Part shown: piece after piece, positions 31,657 through 40,052 of the stretch
How positions within the stretch are numbered: the first letter of the stretch is position 1
How the letters are laid out: every line of letters begins with the position of its first letter
DNA from: Elusimicrobiota bacterium
GTDB taxonomy: Bacteria; Elusimicrobiota; Elusimicrobia; UBA1565; UBA9628
Direction of reading: 5' to 3'
DNA: 45,395 bases
NCBI GenBank assembly: GCA_016212795.1
Contig: JACRDT010000016.1
Span: forward strand, 1 to 45,395
Notes under the pieces: generated by a model
Seen by the model: the letters and a program-made list of their open reading frames with translations, nothing else
Told to the model about the DNA's origin: nothing
The model's database searches: none
Position numbers and translations under genes: made by a program

Positions 31657-33552
31657 ATGACGGCCCTGCTCTTGCTGTGGTTTCTCGGCTGGTCCGGCGC
31701 GGGGCGAGCCGCCCCGCCGGAGCCCCGGGAAGCCCTCAAGGCGAAGCCCGTCCTCGAGGCGCCCCTGGGGGGCGCGTTCGAGTTCGACGGCCCCCTGGGC
31801 GAGCGCCTCCGCGCCAACGAGGAAGGCTGGCTGCTGGCCGCGCCCAAGACCAATCCCGCCATGCTGAGGATGTTCCGGGACCGGGCTTCGGCCAGGGCCT
31901 TGGTGGCCTGGGCGGGCGAGTTCGCCGGGAAGTACCTGACTGCGGCGGCGCTGGCCCTGCCCCTGGGCAAGGGGGGGCGCCTTCGGGCGCACCTGGGCCG
32001 TTTCACCGCCGAGCTGTTGCGGACCCAGGACCAGAACGGATATCTCGGTCCCTTTCCCAGGGAAAAGCGCATGACGGGGGCCGGGCTCTGGGACCTGTGG
32101 GGGCAATACCACGTGGCGCTGGGGCTCTACGAGTGGTATAGGGAGACCGGGGACCGCTCCGCGCTGGCCGCCTGCACGCGCTGGGCCGACTACCTCTGCG
32201 GGTTCTTCCTCGACTCCGGCCGGCGCACGCGCGAGGCGGGCCAGGAAGAGGCCAACCAGGCGCCCATCCACCTGCTCGCGCTTCTCTACGAGGAGACGGG
32301 CGAGCCGCGCTATCTGCGTATGGCGCGGGAGATCGAGCAGGATTGGGAGACGCCTCCTGCGGGAGACTACGTGAGGACCGCGCTGGCCGGCAAGCCCTTC
32401 CACCAGACCCCCAAGCCGCGCTGGGAAAGCCTTCACGGCGTGCAGGCCGTCGCCGAGCTCTACTTCATCACGGGCAAGGAGGACTACCGCAAGGCGTTCG
32501 AGCACATCTGGTGGAGCCTGCTCGAGGGAGACCGCCACGACACCGGCGGCTTCTCGTCGGGCGAGAAGGCCGTGGGCGACCCCTACGATCCGCGTCCCAT
32601 CGAGACGTGCGCCACGGTCGCCTGGATGGCCGTCACGCTGGACTACCTGCGCATGACGGGCGACAGCCGGGCCGCCGACGAGCTCGAGCTCTCCACCTGG
32701 AACGCGGTCCTGGGGGCGCAGCATCCGACGGGGCGCTGGTGGACCTACAACACGCCCATGGACGGGGTGCGCAACGCGGCGACGCGTGAGCTCGGGGCCT
32801 CGCAGGGCAAGGCGGGCGGGCCCGAGCTCAACTGCTGCTCCGTGAACGGCCCGCGCGGCTTGGGCGCGCTGTCGCGTTGGAGCGTGATGCGCTCCACGGA
32901 CGGGATCGCGGTCAACGCTTTCGGCCCGGGCAGGTCCCTGGTGCGGCTGCCTTCCGGCCGGCGGGTCCGCCTCGTGCAGCGGACGGAATACCCGGTCGAC
33001 GGCGCCGTCAAGCTGGCCGTGCACCCCGAGGCTTCGGAGCGCTTCGCCCTGCGGCTGCGCATCCCGGGTTGGTCGCGGGCGACCAGCGTCCGGATCAACG
33101 GGACGCCGGTCCCCGGGGTCCGTCCCGGGGCTTACCTGGTCCTGGAGCGGTCATGGAAGGACGGCGACGAGGTGGACATCGCTTTCGACATGTCGCCCCG
33201 GCTCTGGGTCGGCGAGGGCTGGACGGCGGACAAGGTGGCGGTCTACAGGGGCCCGCTGCTCCTCGCCTATGATGCGCGCTTCGACGGGCGCGACCCCAAG
33301 AGCCTGGCGCCGCTCGACCTGGCCGCGCTCGGCCGGGCCGAGGCGGCGGCGCCGAAGGGCCGCTACACGGAGCCCGACCCCATCCTCCTGCTGCGCTTCC
33401 CCACGGCCGACGGGAAAGCCGTCACGCTCTGCGATTTCGCCAGCGCCGGCTCGGCGGGCACCCCCTACGTCTCGTGGCTCCCGGTCCGGGGCGCCCGGCC
33501 CGCGCGGTTCAGCCGGGAGGCCCCGCTGCGCGCGGTCTGGCCCGGGCCTTGA
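31657..33552 (+). CDS. GH127-type beta-L-arabinofuranosidase, exported
   Basis: A 631-residue glycoside hydrolase of the DUF1680/GH127 family with a signal peptide (MTALLLLWFLGWSGAGRA). The zinc-thiolate active site is conserved: E316 and C318 in ETCATVAW, and C393-C394 in NCCSVNG, matching the Glu/Cys set of the Bifidobacterium enzyme HypBA1, with cysteine as nucleophile. The alpha/alpha barrel is followed by the C-terminal beta-sandwiches. It would release L-arabinofuranose or a related sugar from glycans in the periplasm or outside. Its place between a cyclase-like sensor and a glycosyltransferase suggests glycan turnover. Confidence 0.88.
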   Translation: MTALLLLWFLGWSGAGRAAPPEPREALKAKPVLEAPLGGAFEFDGPLGERLRANEEGWLLAAPKTNPAMLRMFRDRASARALVAWAGEFAGKYLTAAALALPLGKGGRLRAHLGRFTAELLRTQDQNGYLGPFPREKRMTGAGLWDLWGQYHVALGLYEWYRETGDRSALAACTRWADYLCGFFLDSGRRTREAGQEEANQAPIHLLALLYEETGEPRYLRMAREIEQDWETPPAGDYVRTALAGKPFHQTPKPRWESLHGVQAVAELYFITGKEDYRKAFEHIWWSLLEGDRHDTGGFSSGEKAVGDPYDPRPIETCATVAWMAVTLDYLRMTGDSRAADELELSTWNAVLGAQHPTGRWWTYNTPMDGVRNAATRELGASQGKAGGPELNCCSVNGPRGLGALSRWSVMRSTDGIAVNAFGPGRSLVRLPSGRRVRLVQRTEYPVDGAVKLAVHPEASERFALRLRIPGWSRATSVRINGTPVPGVRPGAYLVLERSWKDGDEVDIAFDMSPRLWVGEGWTADKVAVYRGPLLLAYDARFDGRDPKSLAPLDLAALGRAEAAAPKGRYTEPDPILLLRFPTADGKAVTLCDFASAGSAGTPYVSWLPVRGARPARFSREAPLRAVWPGP

Positions 33553-33583
33553 CACTCGGGCGCCAGGGGAGGCATGATACCTC

Positions 33584-34246
33584 ATGCCGATGAAGCTGCT
33601 GCTCATTCTCCTGCTGGGGGCGCAGTCGGCCTGCGCCGGGGCCAAGCCGGAGCGCCTCGAGCCGAAGGCGGGCGCGGGCCCCGCCGCGGGCCTGGACGCC
33701 GTCATCGACAAGGTGATGGCCACGGGACTGTATTCGATGTTCCACATCGAATACGGGAAGAACCTGTCCCAGCTCTTCGACATCCCCCTGGACCAGCGCA
33801 TCTACTTCAGGTTCGTCGAGCCCGGGAACACCCTCGACAACGTCCAGCGGGCCTTCGTCGTGATCATGAGCAGCGCCGCGGACAGGCGCCCCGAGTCGGC
33901 GGTGCTGATGTCGCTGCGTTGGGACACGGGGGCGAGGGAGAAGGAGGACGTCTACCTCCGGGTGAGCCTCAAGGGCGAGCCGGTCAGGGGGTTCTCGTGC
34001 CTTGGGAAGATCACCGAGGACGGGGCTTACGTCAAGGGGTCGTGCGTGCCCAAGCCCATGGCCCTCGACGCGCCCGAGACGGCGGCTTTCCTCAGGCGCG
34101 ACCTGGATTTCTGGATCAGGGGGAAGAGCCGCAGCCCCAAGGCGCTCAAGCCCGTGGTCGTCATCGACGGCACGGTCCCCGCCGAGACCTACTGGACGCC
34201 CCCGGCCGCCGACGCCGTCCCCGAAGGCGGCGCGAGGCAGCATTGA
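33584..34246 (+). CDS. Secreted protein of unknown function
   Basis: A 220-residue protein with a signal peptide (MPMKLLLILLLGAQSACA, probable cleavage after ACA; a lipoprotein reading is weaker). The mature part has alternating beta-like stretches (RAFVVIMSSAA, VLMSLRWDTG, VYLRVSLKGEP), two cysteines that could pair (FSCLG and GSCVP), and ends in a Pro/Ala-rich tail. No family is recognised. The stop overlaps the TTG start of the glycosyltransferase gene (TTGA). Confidence 0.6.
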   Translation: MPMKLLLILLLGAQSACAGAKPERLEPKAGAGPAAGLDAVIDKVMATGLYSMFHIEYGKNLSQLFDIPLDQRIYFRFVEPGNTLDNVQRAFVVIMSSAADRRPESAVLMSLRWDTGAREKEDVYLRVSLKGEPVRGFSCLGKITEDGAYVKGSCVPKPMALDAPETAAFLRRDLDFWIRGKSRSPKALKPVVVIDGTVPAETYWTPPAADAVPEGGARQH

Positions 34247-35844
34247 AGACCATCCTGCACGTCTCCGACGCCGACGAGTGGACCGGCGGCTGCGCCCAGC
34301 TCCTGGCGCTCGCCAAGGGGCTCAAGGAACGAGGGTGGGCGTCGTGGATCGCCTGCCGCCCCGGCAGCGCCCTGGTCCCGGCCGCCAGGGAGGCGGGCCT
34401 CGAGGTCTTCCCCGCGGCGCTGCGGCAGGATTACGACCTGGTCTCGGCCTGGCGGCTGGCCGGGTTCGTGGCGAAGACGGGCATCGAGGTCGTCCACTCC
34501 CACCACAGCCGGGCCCACGGGGTCTGCCTGCTGGCCAAGCTCGTCTTGCGCCTGCGCGGGCTGGCGGCCCCGGTGCTGGTGGTCAGCCGGCGCGTCTCGT
34601 TCAAGACCGCGCGCAACCCGTTCAGCCTCTTCAAGTACCGCAGCGTCCTCAACGACGCCTACGCCGCCGTGGCGGACGCGGTGAAGGACGTCCTCGTCGC
34701 GGGCGGCATCGACGCCGGGCGGGTCGTGGTGGTGCACAGCGGCGTGGACACGGAGCGCTTCGCGCCCCGGCCGGCCGACCAGGAGGCCAGGCGCAGCCTG
34801 GGCATCCCGGAGGGGCGGCTGGCCGTCTGCAAGGTCGCCAACTACTCGTCGTGGAAGGGCCAGTCCTGCTTCCTGGAGGCAGCGGCGCTCCTCGCCCGGG
34901 AGGGCCGGCCGCTGCATTTCGTGCTGGCCGGCCGCGACACCGACGGACCCGAGCTGCGCCGCGAGACGCAGAGGCTCGGGCTCGAGGGGCGCGTGACCCT
35001 GGCGGGCTTCCGGCGGGACATGCCGGAGGTGCTCTCCGGCATGGCCGTGAGCGTCAACGCCGCCCTGAGCGGCGAGGGGCTCTCCGGCGTGGTCCGGGAA
35101 TCCCTGGCCATGGGGATCGCGGCCGTCGCTTCCGACGTGGCGGGCAACAGGGAGATCCTGGGCGCGCAGGCCGACAAGTTCCTCTTCCCGCCCGGTGATG
35201 CCGCGGCCCTGGCCGGCCGCATCGCGTGGGTGCTCGACCACGGCGACGAGGCGCGGCGGGCCGTGGAGTCGCTGCGAGAGCGTGTCCGACGGGACTTCAG
35301 CATCGGGGCGATGATCGAGAAGACCGAGCGGCTCTACCTTTCGCTGCTCGACGGCCGCCTCGCCCCGGAGCCCGCCGGGACCGGACGGATGGGGGCGTGG
35401 GCGCGGGCCGCGAGGACGTCCTTGGTCGCCGTCCTGCACCCGCTGGCGTGGGCCGTCTGCGTCTCGATCGGCGTCCGGGCGCTCGCCGGCATCCCGGCCG
35501 GCGGCAAGGCGGCGTTCCTCGCCGCGCTCGCGGGCCTGCTGCCTCTGTCCTGCGGCGCCGGGGCGTCCGCCCTGCTGAGGCTGGGCTTCAGGGGGACCCT
35601 GGGCGGGCTGCTCGTGGTCCCTGTCCTGGCGCTGGCCTTGACCTTGGCGATCGAGCCGCGGCCGTTCATGCACATCACGACCGCAGACGGGATGAGGATG
35701 GTGTATTTCCCGGACCCTTCCTGGCGCGCGCTCGCCCTGCTGTGGACCGCGGTCTGCGCGTCTTGCGGCGCCGCCGGGTGGCTCTTGGGTCAGGCCTGGC
35801 GGGGCTGGCCCCGGACCGCGCTCACCCGTCCTCCCGCGCCGTAG
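34243..35844 (+). CDS. Family 4 glycosyltransferase with C-terminal membrane domain
   Basis: A 533-residue protein. Residues 1-370 form a GT-B glycosyltransferase: KTILHVSDADEWTGG, VVVVHSGVDTERF, then EGLSGVVRESLAMGIAAVASDVAGNREIL with the donor-binding Glu pair. Residues about 385-533 are unusual for GT4: four hydrophobic segments, so the enzyme is probably anchored in the inner membrane by its C-terminus. It starts with TTG overlapping the preceding stop. The tail may be a fused small membrane protein or may tether the enzyme to a lipid-linked acceptor. Family call firm; fusion role unknown. Confidence 0.82.
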   Translation: MKTILHVSDADEWTGGCAQLLALAKGLKERGWASWIACRPGSALVPAAREAGLEVFPAALRQDYDLVSAWRLAGFVAKTGIEVVHSHHSRAHGVCLLAKLVLRLRGLAAPVLVVSRRVSFKTARNPFSLFKYRSVLNDAYAAVADAVKDVLVAGGIDAGRVVVVHSGVDTERFAPRPADQEARRSLGIPEGRLAVCKVANYSSWKGQSCFLEAAALLAREGRPLHFVLAGRDTDGPELRRETQRLGLEGRVTLAGFRRDMPEVLSGMAVSVNAALSGEGLSGVVRESLAMGIAAVASDVAGNREILGAQADKFLFPPGDAAALAGRIAWVLDHGDEARRAVESLRERVRRDFSIGAMIEKTERLYLSLLDGRLAPEPAGTGRMGAWARAARTSLVAVLHPLAWAVCVSIGVRALAGIPAGGKAAFLAALAGLLPLSCGAGASALLRLGFRGTLGGLLVVPVLALALTLAIEPRPFMHITTADGMRMVYFPDPSWRALALLWTAVCASCGAAGWLLGQAWRGWPRTALTRPPAP

Positions 35845-35883
35845 GCCGCTCGACGCTCCCCGGGGATCCGCCGCGCGGCGCCG

Positions 35884-37884
35884 TCAGGCCTGCAGGCCGT
35901 GGCGGAGCATGGTGGCCAGGGCCGTGACGATCGTCGGGTCCAGGACGCCCCTGTCGGCGCCGGCCTTCATCTCCAGCAGGGCCGCGGCCGGCGCCAAACC
36001 CTCCCGGTGGGGCTTGGCGCTGGTGTGGTTCTCGTAGTCGTCGACCACCCGGATGATGCGGCCGGCCACGGGGATGGCAGCGCCCGAGAGGCGCATGGGA
36101 TAGCCGGTCCCGTCGAAGTTCTCGTGATGGGCCTCGATGGCCTGGGCCACGGCCGGCGAGACTTTGATCCCCAGGTCCTCCAGCACGAGGGCCGCGGCCT
36201 CGACGTGGACTCGGATCATCTGGAGGTCCTGCTCGGGCAGGGCCGAGAGCACGTCCTGGTTGAGCAGGTGCTCCGGCACGTTGCGCCGGCCGACGTCGTG
36301 GTAGAAGCCGGCCTCGAAGGCAGCGCGCTGGACCTCCTCGCCGAGGCCCATGGACTCGGCCAGGGACCCGGCCATGGCGGCCGTGATCTGCCCGTGCCCG
36401 ATCCTGCCGTCGAGCGCCTCGATGGGAAGGATGACGTCCCGGTTGATCCCCCAGGACTTGAAGCGGTCCTTGCCGAACGCCTGGACCGCGGCCGGGATCC
36501 GCTTGGGGTCGTCGAGCGGGTCCTTGAGGGAGAGGACCTCGTAGGAGTGGACGAGCTTCTGCTTGCCCCTGAGCTTGACCCGGTCCTCCCTCCCCGGCCG
36601 GGCCATGACCAGCTCGGCGACGCAGGCCTCGATGCGCTCCGTGATCTGCGGGTTGACCTCCAGGGCCTTGCGGTAGAACTCGACGGCCTGCGGGACCTCG
36701 CCCAACTCGCCGCTGAGCCTGGCCGCCTCGAGGAGGAGCTCGTAGTCCGCGCGGGTGTCCCCGATCTTCTCCTTGAGGCCGGCCAGGCGGGCGTGGAGGA
36801 TCTCCTGCTGGTGCCCGGTCTCCTTCTCGAAGAGCTTCCTGGTGTTGAACCAGCGAGCGATCCTGTCGTGGGTCGGCCCGTCCACGCACACCCCTCCCTC
36901 GGGGCATATCTTCTGGAGGCGGGCGGCGGTGTTGACCACGTCGCCCAGGGCGGTGTAGGACTTGCGGTGCTGGGAGCCGACCAGGCCCACGAGGGCCTCC
37001 CCGTGCGAGATGCCCACCCGGAGCTTCCAGCGGAAATCGGGGGAGGAGACCCTCTTCTGGACCTGGAGGGCCGCCAGGACCGCCTGGAGGGGGTTCTGCG
37101 GGTGCAGGAGGGGGATGCCGAACTCGGCCATGAGGCCGTCCCCGATGAACTTGTCGAGGTGCCCGTTGTAGGCGACGATGATGGGCTCGAGCTCCATGAA
37201 GAGCCTGTTGGTGTGCTGGACCACGGCCTCTGGGTCCATGTCCTCGACCGCGGCGGTGAAGTTGACGATGTCCGCGAAGAGGACCGTGAGCTCCCGCTTC
37301 TCGTTGATGAGCCGCTTGTTCACGATCATGTGCGCCACCCACGGGTCCATGGCGGAGTAGAGGGCGGTCTCGAGCTTCTTGCGGATGCCGTCGAGCGCGT
37401 TGTTCTGCCGTTCCAGGGATTGCACGCGGCGCAGGAGCTCCTCCTGGGCGCGCTTCCAGTCCAGGATCTTGTCTTGGAGGCGGGCGAAATCCGAATGGGA
37501 CTGCTCGTTGAGCCTCCCGACCAGGGCCCCGGAGAGGACGAGGAACCCGCCCCATGCGATCAGGCGGAGGTAGAGCCCCAGCCTGGTGTGCGGCGCGTAG
37601 AAGGATTCCGGCTGAAGGATCACGAAGAACAGGACCGTCAGCAGCGAGAGCACGCCCCCCAGCACGGCGCTGCGCGCGTTGAGGAAGTAGCCCGCCAGGA
37701 GGACGGGCAGGAAATAGAAGTCGATGAACGCCAGCTTGTCGTCGAAGAACAGGCTGATGACCGGGATCGTCACCAGCAGGGCCAGGATGAAGACCCACTC
37801 GAAGTTCTTGAGGAGGTAGCGCTCCCACGCTTCCTTTAAGATGGGCAGCAGGCGACGATCGTGGGAGGTCTCTTCTGGAGCCAT
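35884..37884 (-). CDS. Membrane adenylate cyclase fused to an HD-GYP phosphodiesterase domain
   Basis: A 666-residue signalling protein. Four helices at about 28-120 anchor it, then a coiled coil (130-175). The class III cyclase domain (about 195-370) has metal Asp D205 (LFADIVNF) and D249 (FIGDG), adenine-selecting K245 and D315, and catalytic N318 and R322 (GDVVNTAARL): a complete adenylate cyclase set. A TPR-like helical linker follows, then HD-GYP from about 515, with H529/D530 and HHENFDGTGYP at 586-596. HD-GYP domains hydrolyse c-di-GMP or cGAMP. The ATG at 37884 is chosen because the promoter lies just upstream; an ATG at 38010 would lie upstream of it. Confidence 0.9.
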   Translation of the reverse strand: MAPEETSHDRRLLPILKEAWERYLLKNFEWVFILALLVTIPVISLFFDDKLAFIDFYFLPVLLAGYFLNARSAVLGGVLSLLTVLFFVILQPESFYAPHTRLGLYLRLIAWGGFLVLSGALVGRLNEQSHSDFARLQDKILDWKRAQEELLRRVQSLERQNNALDGIRKKLETALYSAMDPWVAHMIVNKRLINEKRELTVLFADIVNFTAAVEDMDPEAVVQHTNRLFMELEPIIVAYNGHLDKFIGDGLMAEFGIPLLHPQNPLQAVLAALQVQKRVSSPDFRWKLRVGISHGEALVGLVGSQHRKSYTALGDVVNTAARLQKICPEGGVCVDGPTHDRIARWFNTRKLFEKETGHQQEILHARLAGLKEKIGDTRADYELLLEAARLSGELGEVPQAVEFYRKALEVNPQITERIEACVAELVMARPGREDRVKLRGKQKLVHSYEVLSLKDPLDDPKRIPAAVQAFGKDRFKSWGINRDVILPIEALDGRIGHGQITAAMAGSLAESMGLGEEVQRAAFEAGFYHDVGRRNVPEHLLNQDVLSALPEQDLQMIRVHVEAAALVLEDLGIKVSPAVAQAIEAHHENFDGTGYPMRLSGAAIPVAGRIIRVVDDYENHTSAKPHREGLAPAAALLEMKAGADRGVLDPTIVTALATMLRHGLQA

Positions 37885-37903
37885 GGGCAAGGAGTGGTGC
37901 CAT

Positions 37904-37932
37904 AGTTTAACCCCGGAACCCCGAACGGTCAA
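37904..37932 (-). promoter_or_regulatory. Promoter TTGACC-17-TAAACT for the cyclase/HD-GYP gene
   Basis: On the minus strand TTGACC (37932-37927), 17 bases, TAAACT (37909-37904), then the ATG 19 bases further on. Identical hexamers and spacing occur at 13811 and 20714. Confidence 0.7.
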
Positions 37933-37981
37933 GAGGGGGGCGTTTGGGCGGGGGGCCCAGGCCGGCAGGGGCTTTGGGCCC

Positions 37982-38010
37982 ATGACGCCGGGGCGGCTGG
38001 CGGCTATCAT
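37982..38010 (+). promoter_or_regulatory. Promoter of the WG-repeat gene (ATGACG-17-TATCAT)
   Basis: ATGACG (37982-37987), 17 bases, TATCAT (38005-38010); the GTG start is 12 bases downstream. It diverges from the cyclase promoter 50 bases away. Confidence 0.5.
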
Positions 38011-38022
38011 GGGTGGGAGTCA

Positions 38023-38988
38023 GTGGACACGGAACGACGATATCCAGTCAAGGTCGAAGGCAAGTTCGGCTTCATCGACCGGTCGGGCCGCCTGGTCATC
38101 CCGCCGCGGTTCCTGGACACCTTCGGGTTCAGCGAGGGCCTCGGCTGCGTGCGGGAGGGGTACGAGGGCGCCGGCTTCATCGACGCCTCAGGCGCTTGGC
38201 GCATCGAACCGCGCTTCGGCGACGCCCGTCCGTTCGCCGAGGGGCTCGCCCCGGTCATGGAAAACGAGCGGTGGGGGTTCGTCGACGCGGCCGGGGCGTT
38301 CGCCATCGCCCCCTCGTTCGAGTTCGCCTGGCCGTTTGCCGAGGGCCTGGCCGCGTTCCTGACGGGCGGCAGGTCCGACGGCAAGTGCGGCTACGTCGAC
38401 AAGACGGGCCGGGTCGTGATCCCGCCCCTCTGGAACAAGGTGGAACGGTTCGGCCAGCAGTTCGCGGAGGGCCGGGCCGTGTTCGTGGACCTGGACTTCC
38501 GCTGGGGGTACCTCGCGCCGGACGGCACGGTCCCCATCCAGCCGCAGTTCGCGCTGGCGCACCGCTTCGCCGAGGGGCTGGCCGCGGTCGAGTGGGAGGG
38601 CGGCCGGTTCGGGTTCATCGACCCCCGCGGCCGGACGGCCATCGAGCCGCGCTTCACGGGGGCGTTCTCGTTTTGCGGGGGGCTTGCCCCGGCCATCGAG
38701 AAGGGCCGCTGGCCCGCCGAGGAGGCGGGCAACTGGGGCTACATCGGGCGAGACGGGGCCTGGCGCATCCCCCCGCGGTTCGACCACGCGGGCGTCTTCA
38801 GCGAGGGCCGGGCGCGCGTCGAGCTGGACAAGACCTGGGGCTTCATCGACCCCTCCGGCCGGGCGGTCGTGGCGCCCCAGTATGCCGACGCCGACGACTT
38901 CCACGACGGCCTGGCCCGGGTGGAGCGGGGCAGGGGGGGGACGGAACTCTACATCGACCCGGACGGCAAGGTCGTCTGGGGCGGCTAG
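38023..38988 (+). CDS. WG-repeat (KWG) protein
   Basis: A 321-residue protein made almost wholly of about seven WG repeats of some 45 residues. Each has a GFID.SG/GYID-type strand pair, an I.P.F motif and F.EGLA (for example KFGFIDRSGRLVIPPRF and RWGFVDAAGAFAIAPSF). WG repeats form beta-propeller-like or beta-solenoid binding surfaces; no enzymatic role is known. There is no signal peptide, so it is probably cytoplasmic. Starts with GTG behind a very short leader. Its TAG stop lies in the palindrome CTAG (38985-38988) shared with the stop of the opposite-strand epimerase gene. Confidence 0.9.
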   Translation: MDTERRYPVKVEGKFGFIDRSGRLVIPPRFLDTFGFSEGLGCVREGYEGAGFIDASGAWRIEPRFGDARPFAEGLAPVMENERWGFVDAAGAFAIAPSFEFAWPFAEGLAAFLTGGRSDGKCGYVDKTGRVVIPPLWNKVERFGQQFAEGRAVFVDLDFRWGYLAPDGTVPIQPQFALAHRFAEGLAAVEWEGGRFGFIDPRGRTAIEPRFTGAFSFCGGLAPAIEKGRWPAEEAGNWGYIGRDGAWRIPPRFDHAGVFSEGRARVELDKTWGFIDPSGRAVVAPQYADADDFHDGLARVERGRGGTELYIDPDGKVVWGG

Positions 38989-40052
38989 GAGGCCTGGGCC
39001 CCGGTGAAGGCCGCGTCGGTCCAGCCGTAGAAGCGCCGCAGGCCCTCCTCGAGGCTGACCGCGGGCGCGTAGCCGAGCTGGCGCCGGGCCTTGGTGATGT
39101 CGGGGCAGCGGCGGTTGGGTTCGTCGGCGGGATAGGAGTCCGGGTACTCGACGACGTCGTGCTTGAGGCGCCGGCCCAGCACGGCCTCGCTGACGCGGGC
39201 CAGCTCGAGCATGGAGATCTCGGGCTTGGGGTTGCCGATGTTGTAGGCCTCGCCGGGCAGCCCTTTCACGAGCGCCAGCAGGAACCCCCGCAGGGCGTCC
39301 GTGATGTAGCAGAAGGTCCGGGTCTGGTTGCCCGTGCCGTAGACCCTCAGCGGCAGGCCCGCCTTGACGCGGCCGGCGAAGTTGGGGAGCACGCGGTAGT
39401 CCGTCTCCTGCATGCCCGGGCCGTAGACGTTGAAGGGCCGCACCACCGAGACCGCGGTCCCGAATTTAACGTGGTAGATGCCGCAGAGAGTCTCGCCGAG
39501 CCGCTTGGACTCGTCGTAGCAGGCGCGCGGGCCGTGGCAGGAGACGTTGCCGCGGTAGCTCTCCGGGGTCGGGACGTGCTTGGGGTCGGGGTCGCCGTAG
39601 ATCTCGCTGGAGCTGAAGAACAGCATCTTCGCGCCGCTCTCCTTGGCGAGGTTGAGGCAGTTCTTGGTCCCCTGGATGGCCACCTCGAGGGTCTCGAGCG
39701 GGTAGGCCCGGTAGTAGTAGGGGCTGGCGATGCCCGCGGCCTGGAGGATGTAGTCCAGGCGCTCGCGGCACGGGAAGGGCTTGACGATGTTGTGCTTGTG
39801 GAAGCGGATGTTGGGGCGGCGCTCGGCGTGCGACCCCTCCTTGCCCGCGGTGATGAGGTTGTCGAGGACGATGACCTTGACGGGCTTCTTGAACGCGTGG
39901 CTGTTGAGGTGGCAGAACACCTCCGCGAAGTACCGCCCCAGGAAGCCCCTGCCCCCGCTCAGGAGGACGGTCTTCCCCTCGAACTGGTGCGCCGCCGGCC
40001 CCAGCCCGCGGCAGATCTCTGCGATGTCGGATTTCAGGAAGAAGGTCGTCAT
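38985..40052 (-). CDS. NAD-dependent sugar epimerase/dehydratase, UXS-like
   Basis: A 355-residue extended SDR enzyme. GGRGFLGRYFAE is the NAD-binding glycine motif near residue 33. SSSEIYGD and YDESKRLGE give the catalytic Ser/Tyr/Lys, and RPFNVYGPGM and GNQTRTFCYI are typical of UDP-glucuronate decarboxylases and related dTDP/GDP-sugar enzymes. It lies last in a three-gene cassette with a sugar C-methyltransferase and a cupin, so its product is likely a branched or modified deoxysugar nucleotide. The ATG abuts the stop of the methyltransferase gene. The exact substrate is not determinable. Confidence 0.85.
   Translation of the reverse strand: MTTFFLKSDIAEICRGLGPAAHQFEGKTVLLSGGRGFLGRYFAEVFCHLNSHAFKKPVKVIVLDNLITAGKEGSHAERRPNIRFHKHNIVKPFPCRERLDYILQAAGIASPYYYRAYPLETLEVAIQGTKNCLNLAKESGAKMLFFSSSEIYGDPDPKHVPTPESYRGNVSCHGPRACYDESKRLGETLCGIYHVKFGTAVSVVRPFNVYGPGMQETDYRVLPNFAGRVKAGLPLRVYGTGNQTRTFCYITDALRGFLLALVKGLPGEAYNIGNPKPEISMLELARVSEAVLGRRLKHDVVEYPDSYPADEPNRRCPDITKARRQLGYAPAVSLEEGLRRFYGWTDAAFTGAQAS

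Noticed and set aside
35899..37839. Long plus-strand frame opposite the cyclase/HD-GYP gene
   Set aside because: Composition is antisense-like (Leu/Glu/Val/Asp/Gly runs); the minus-strand protein has all catalytic residues.
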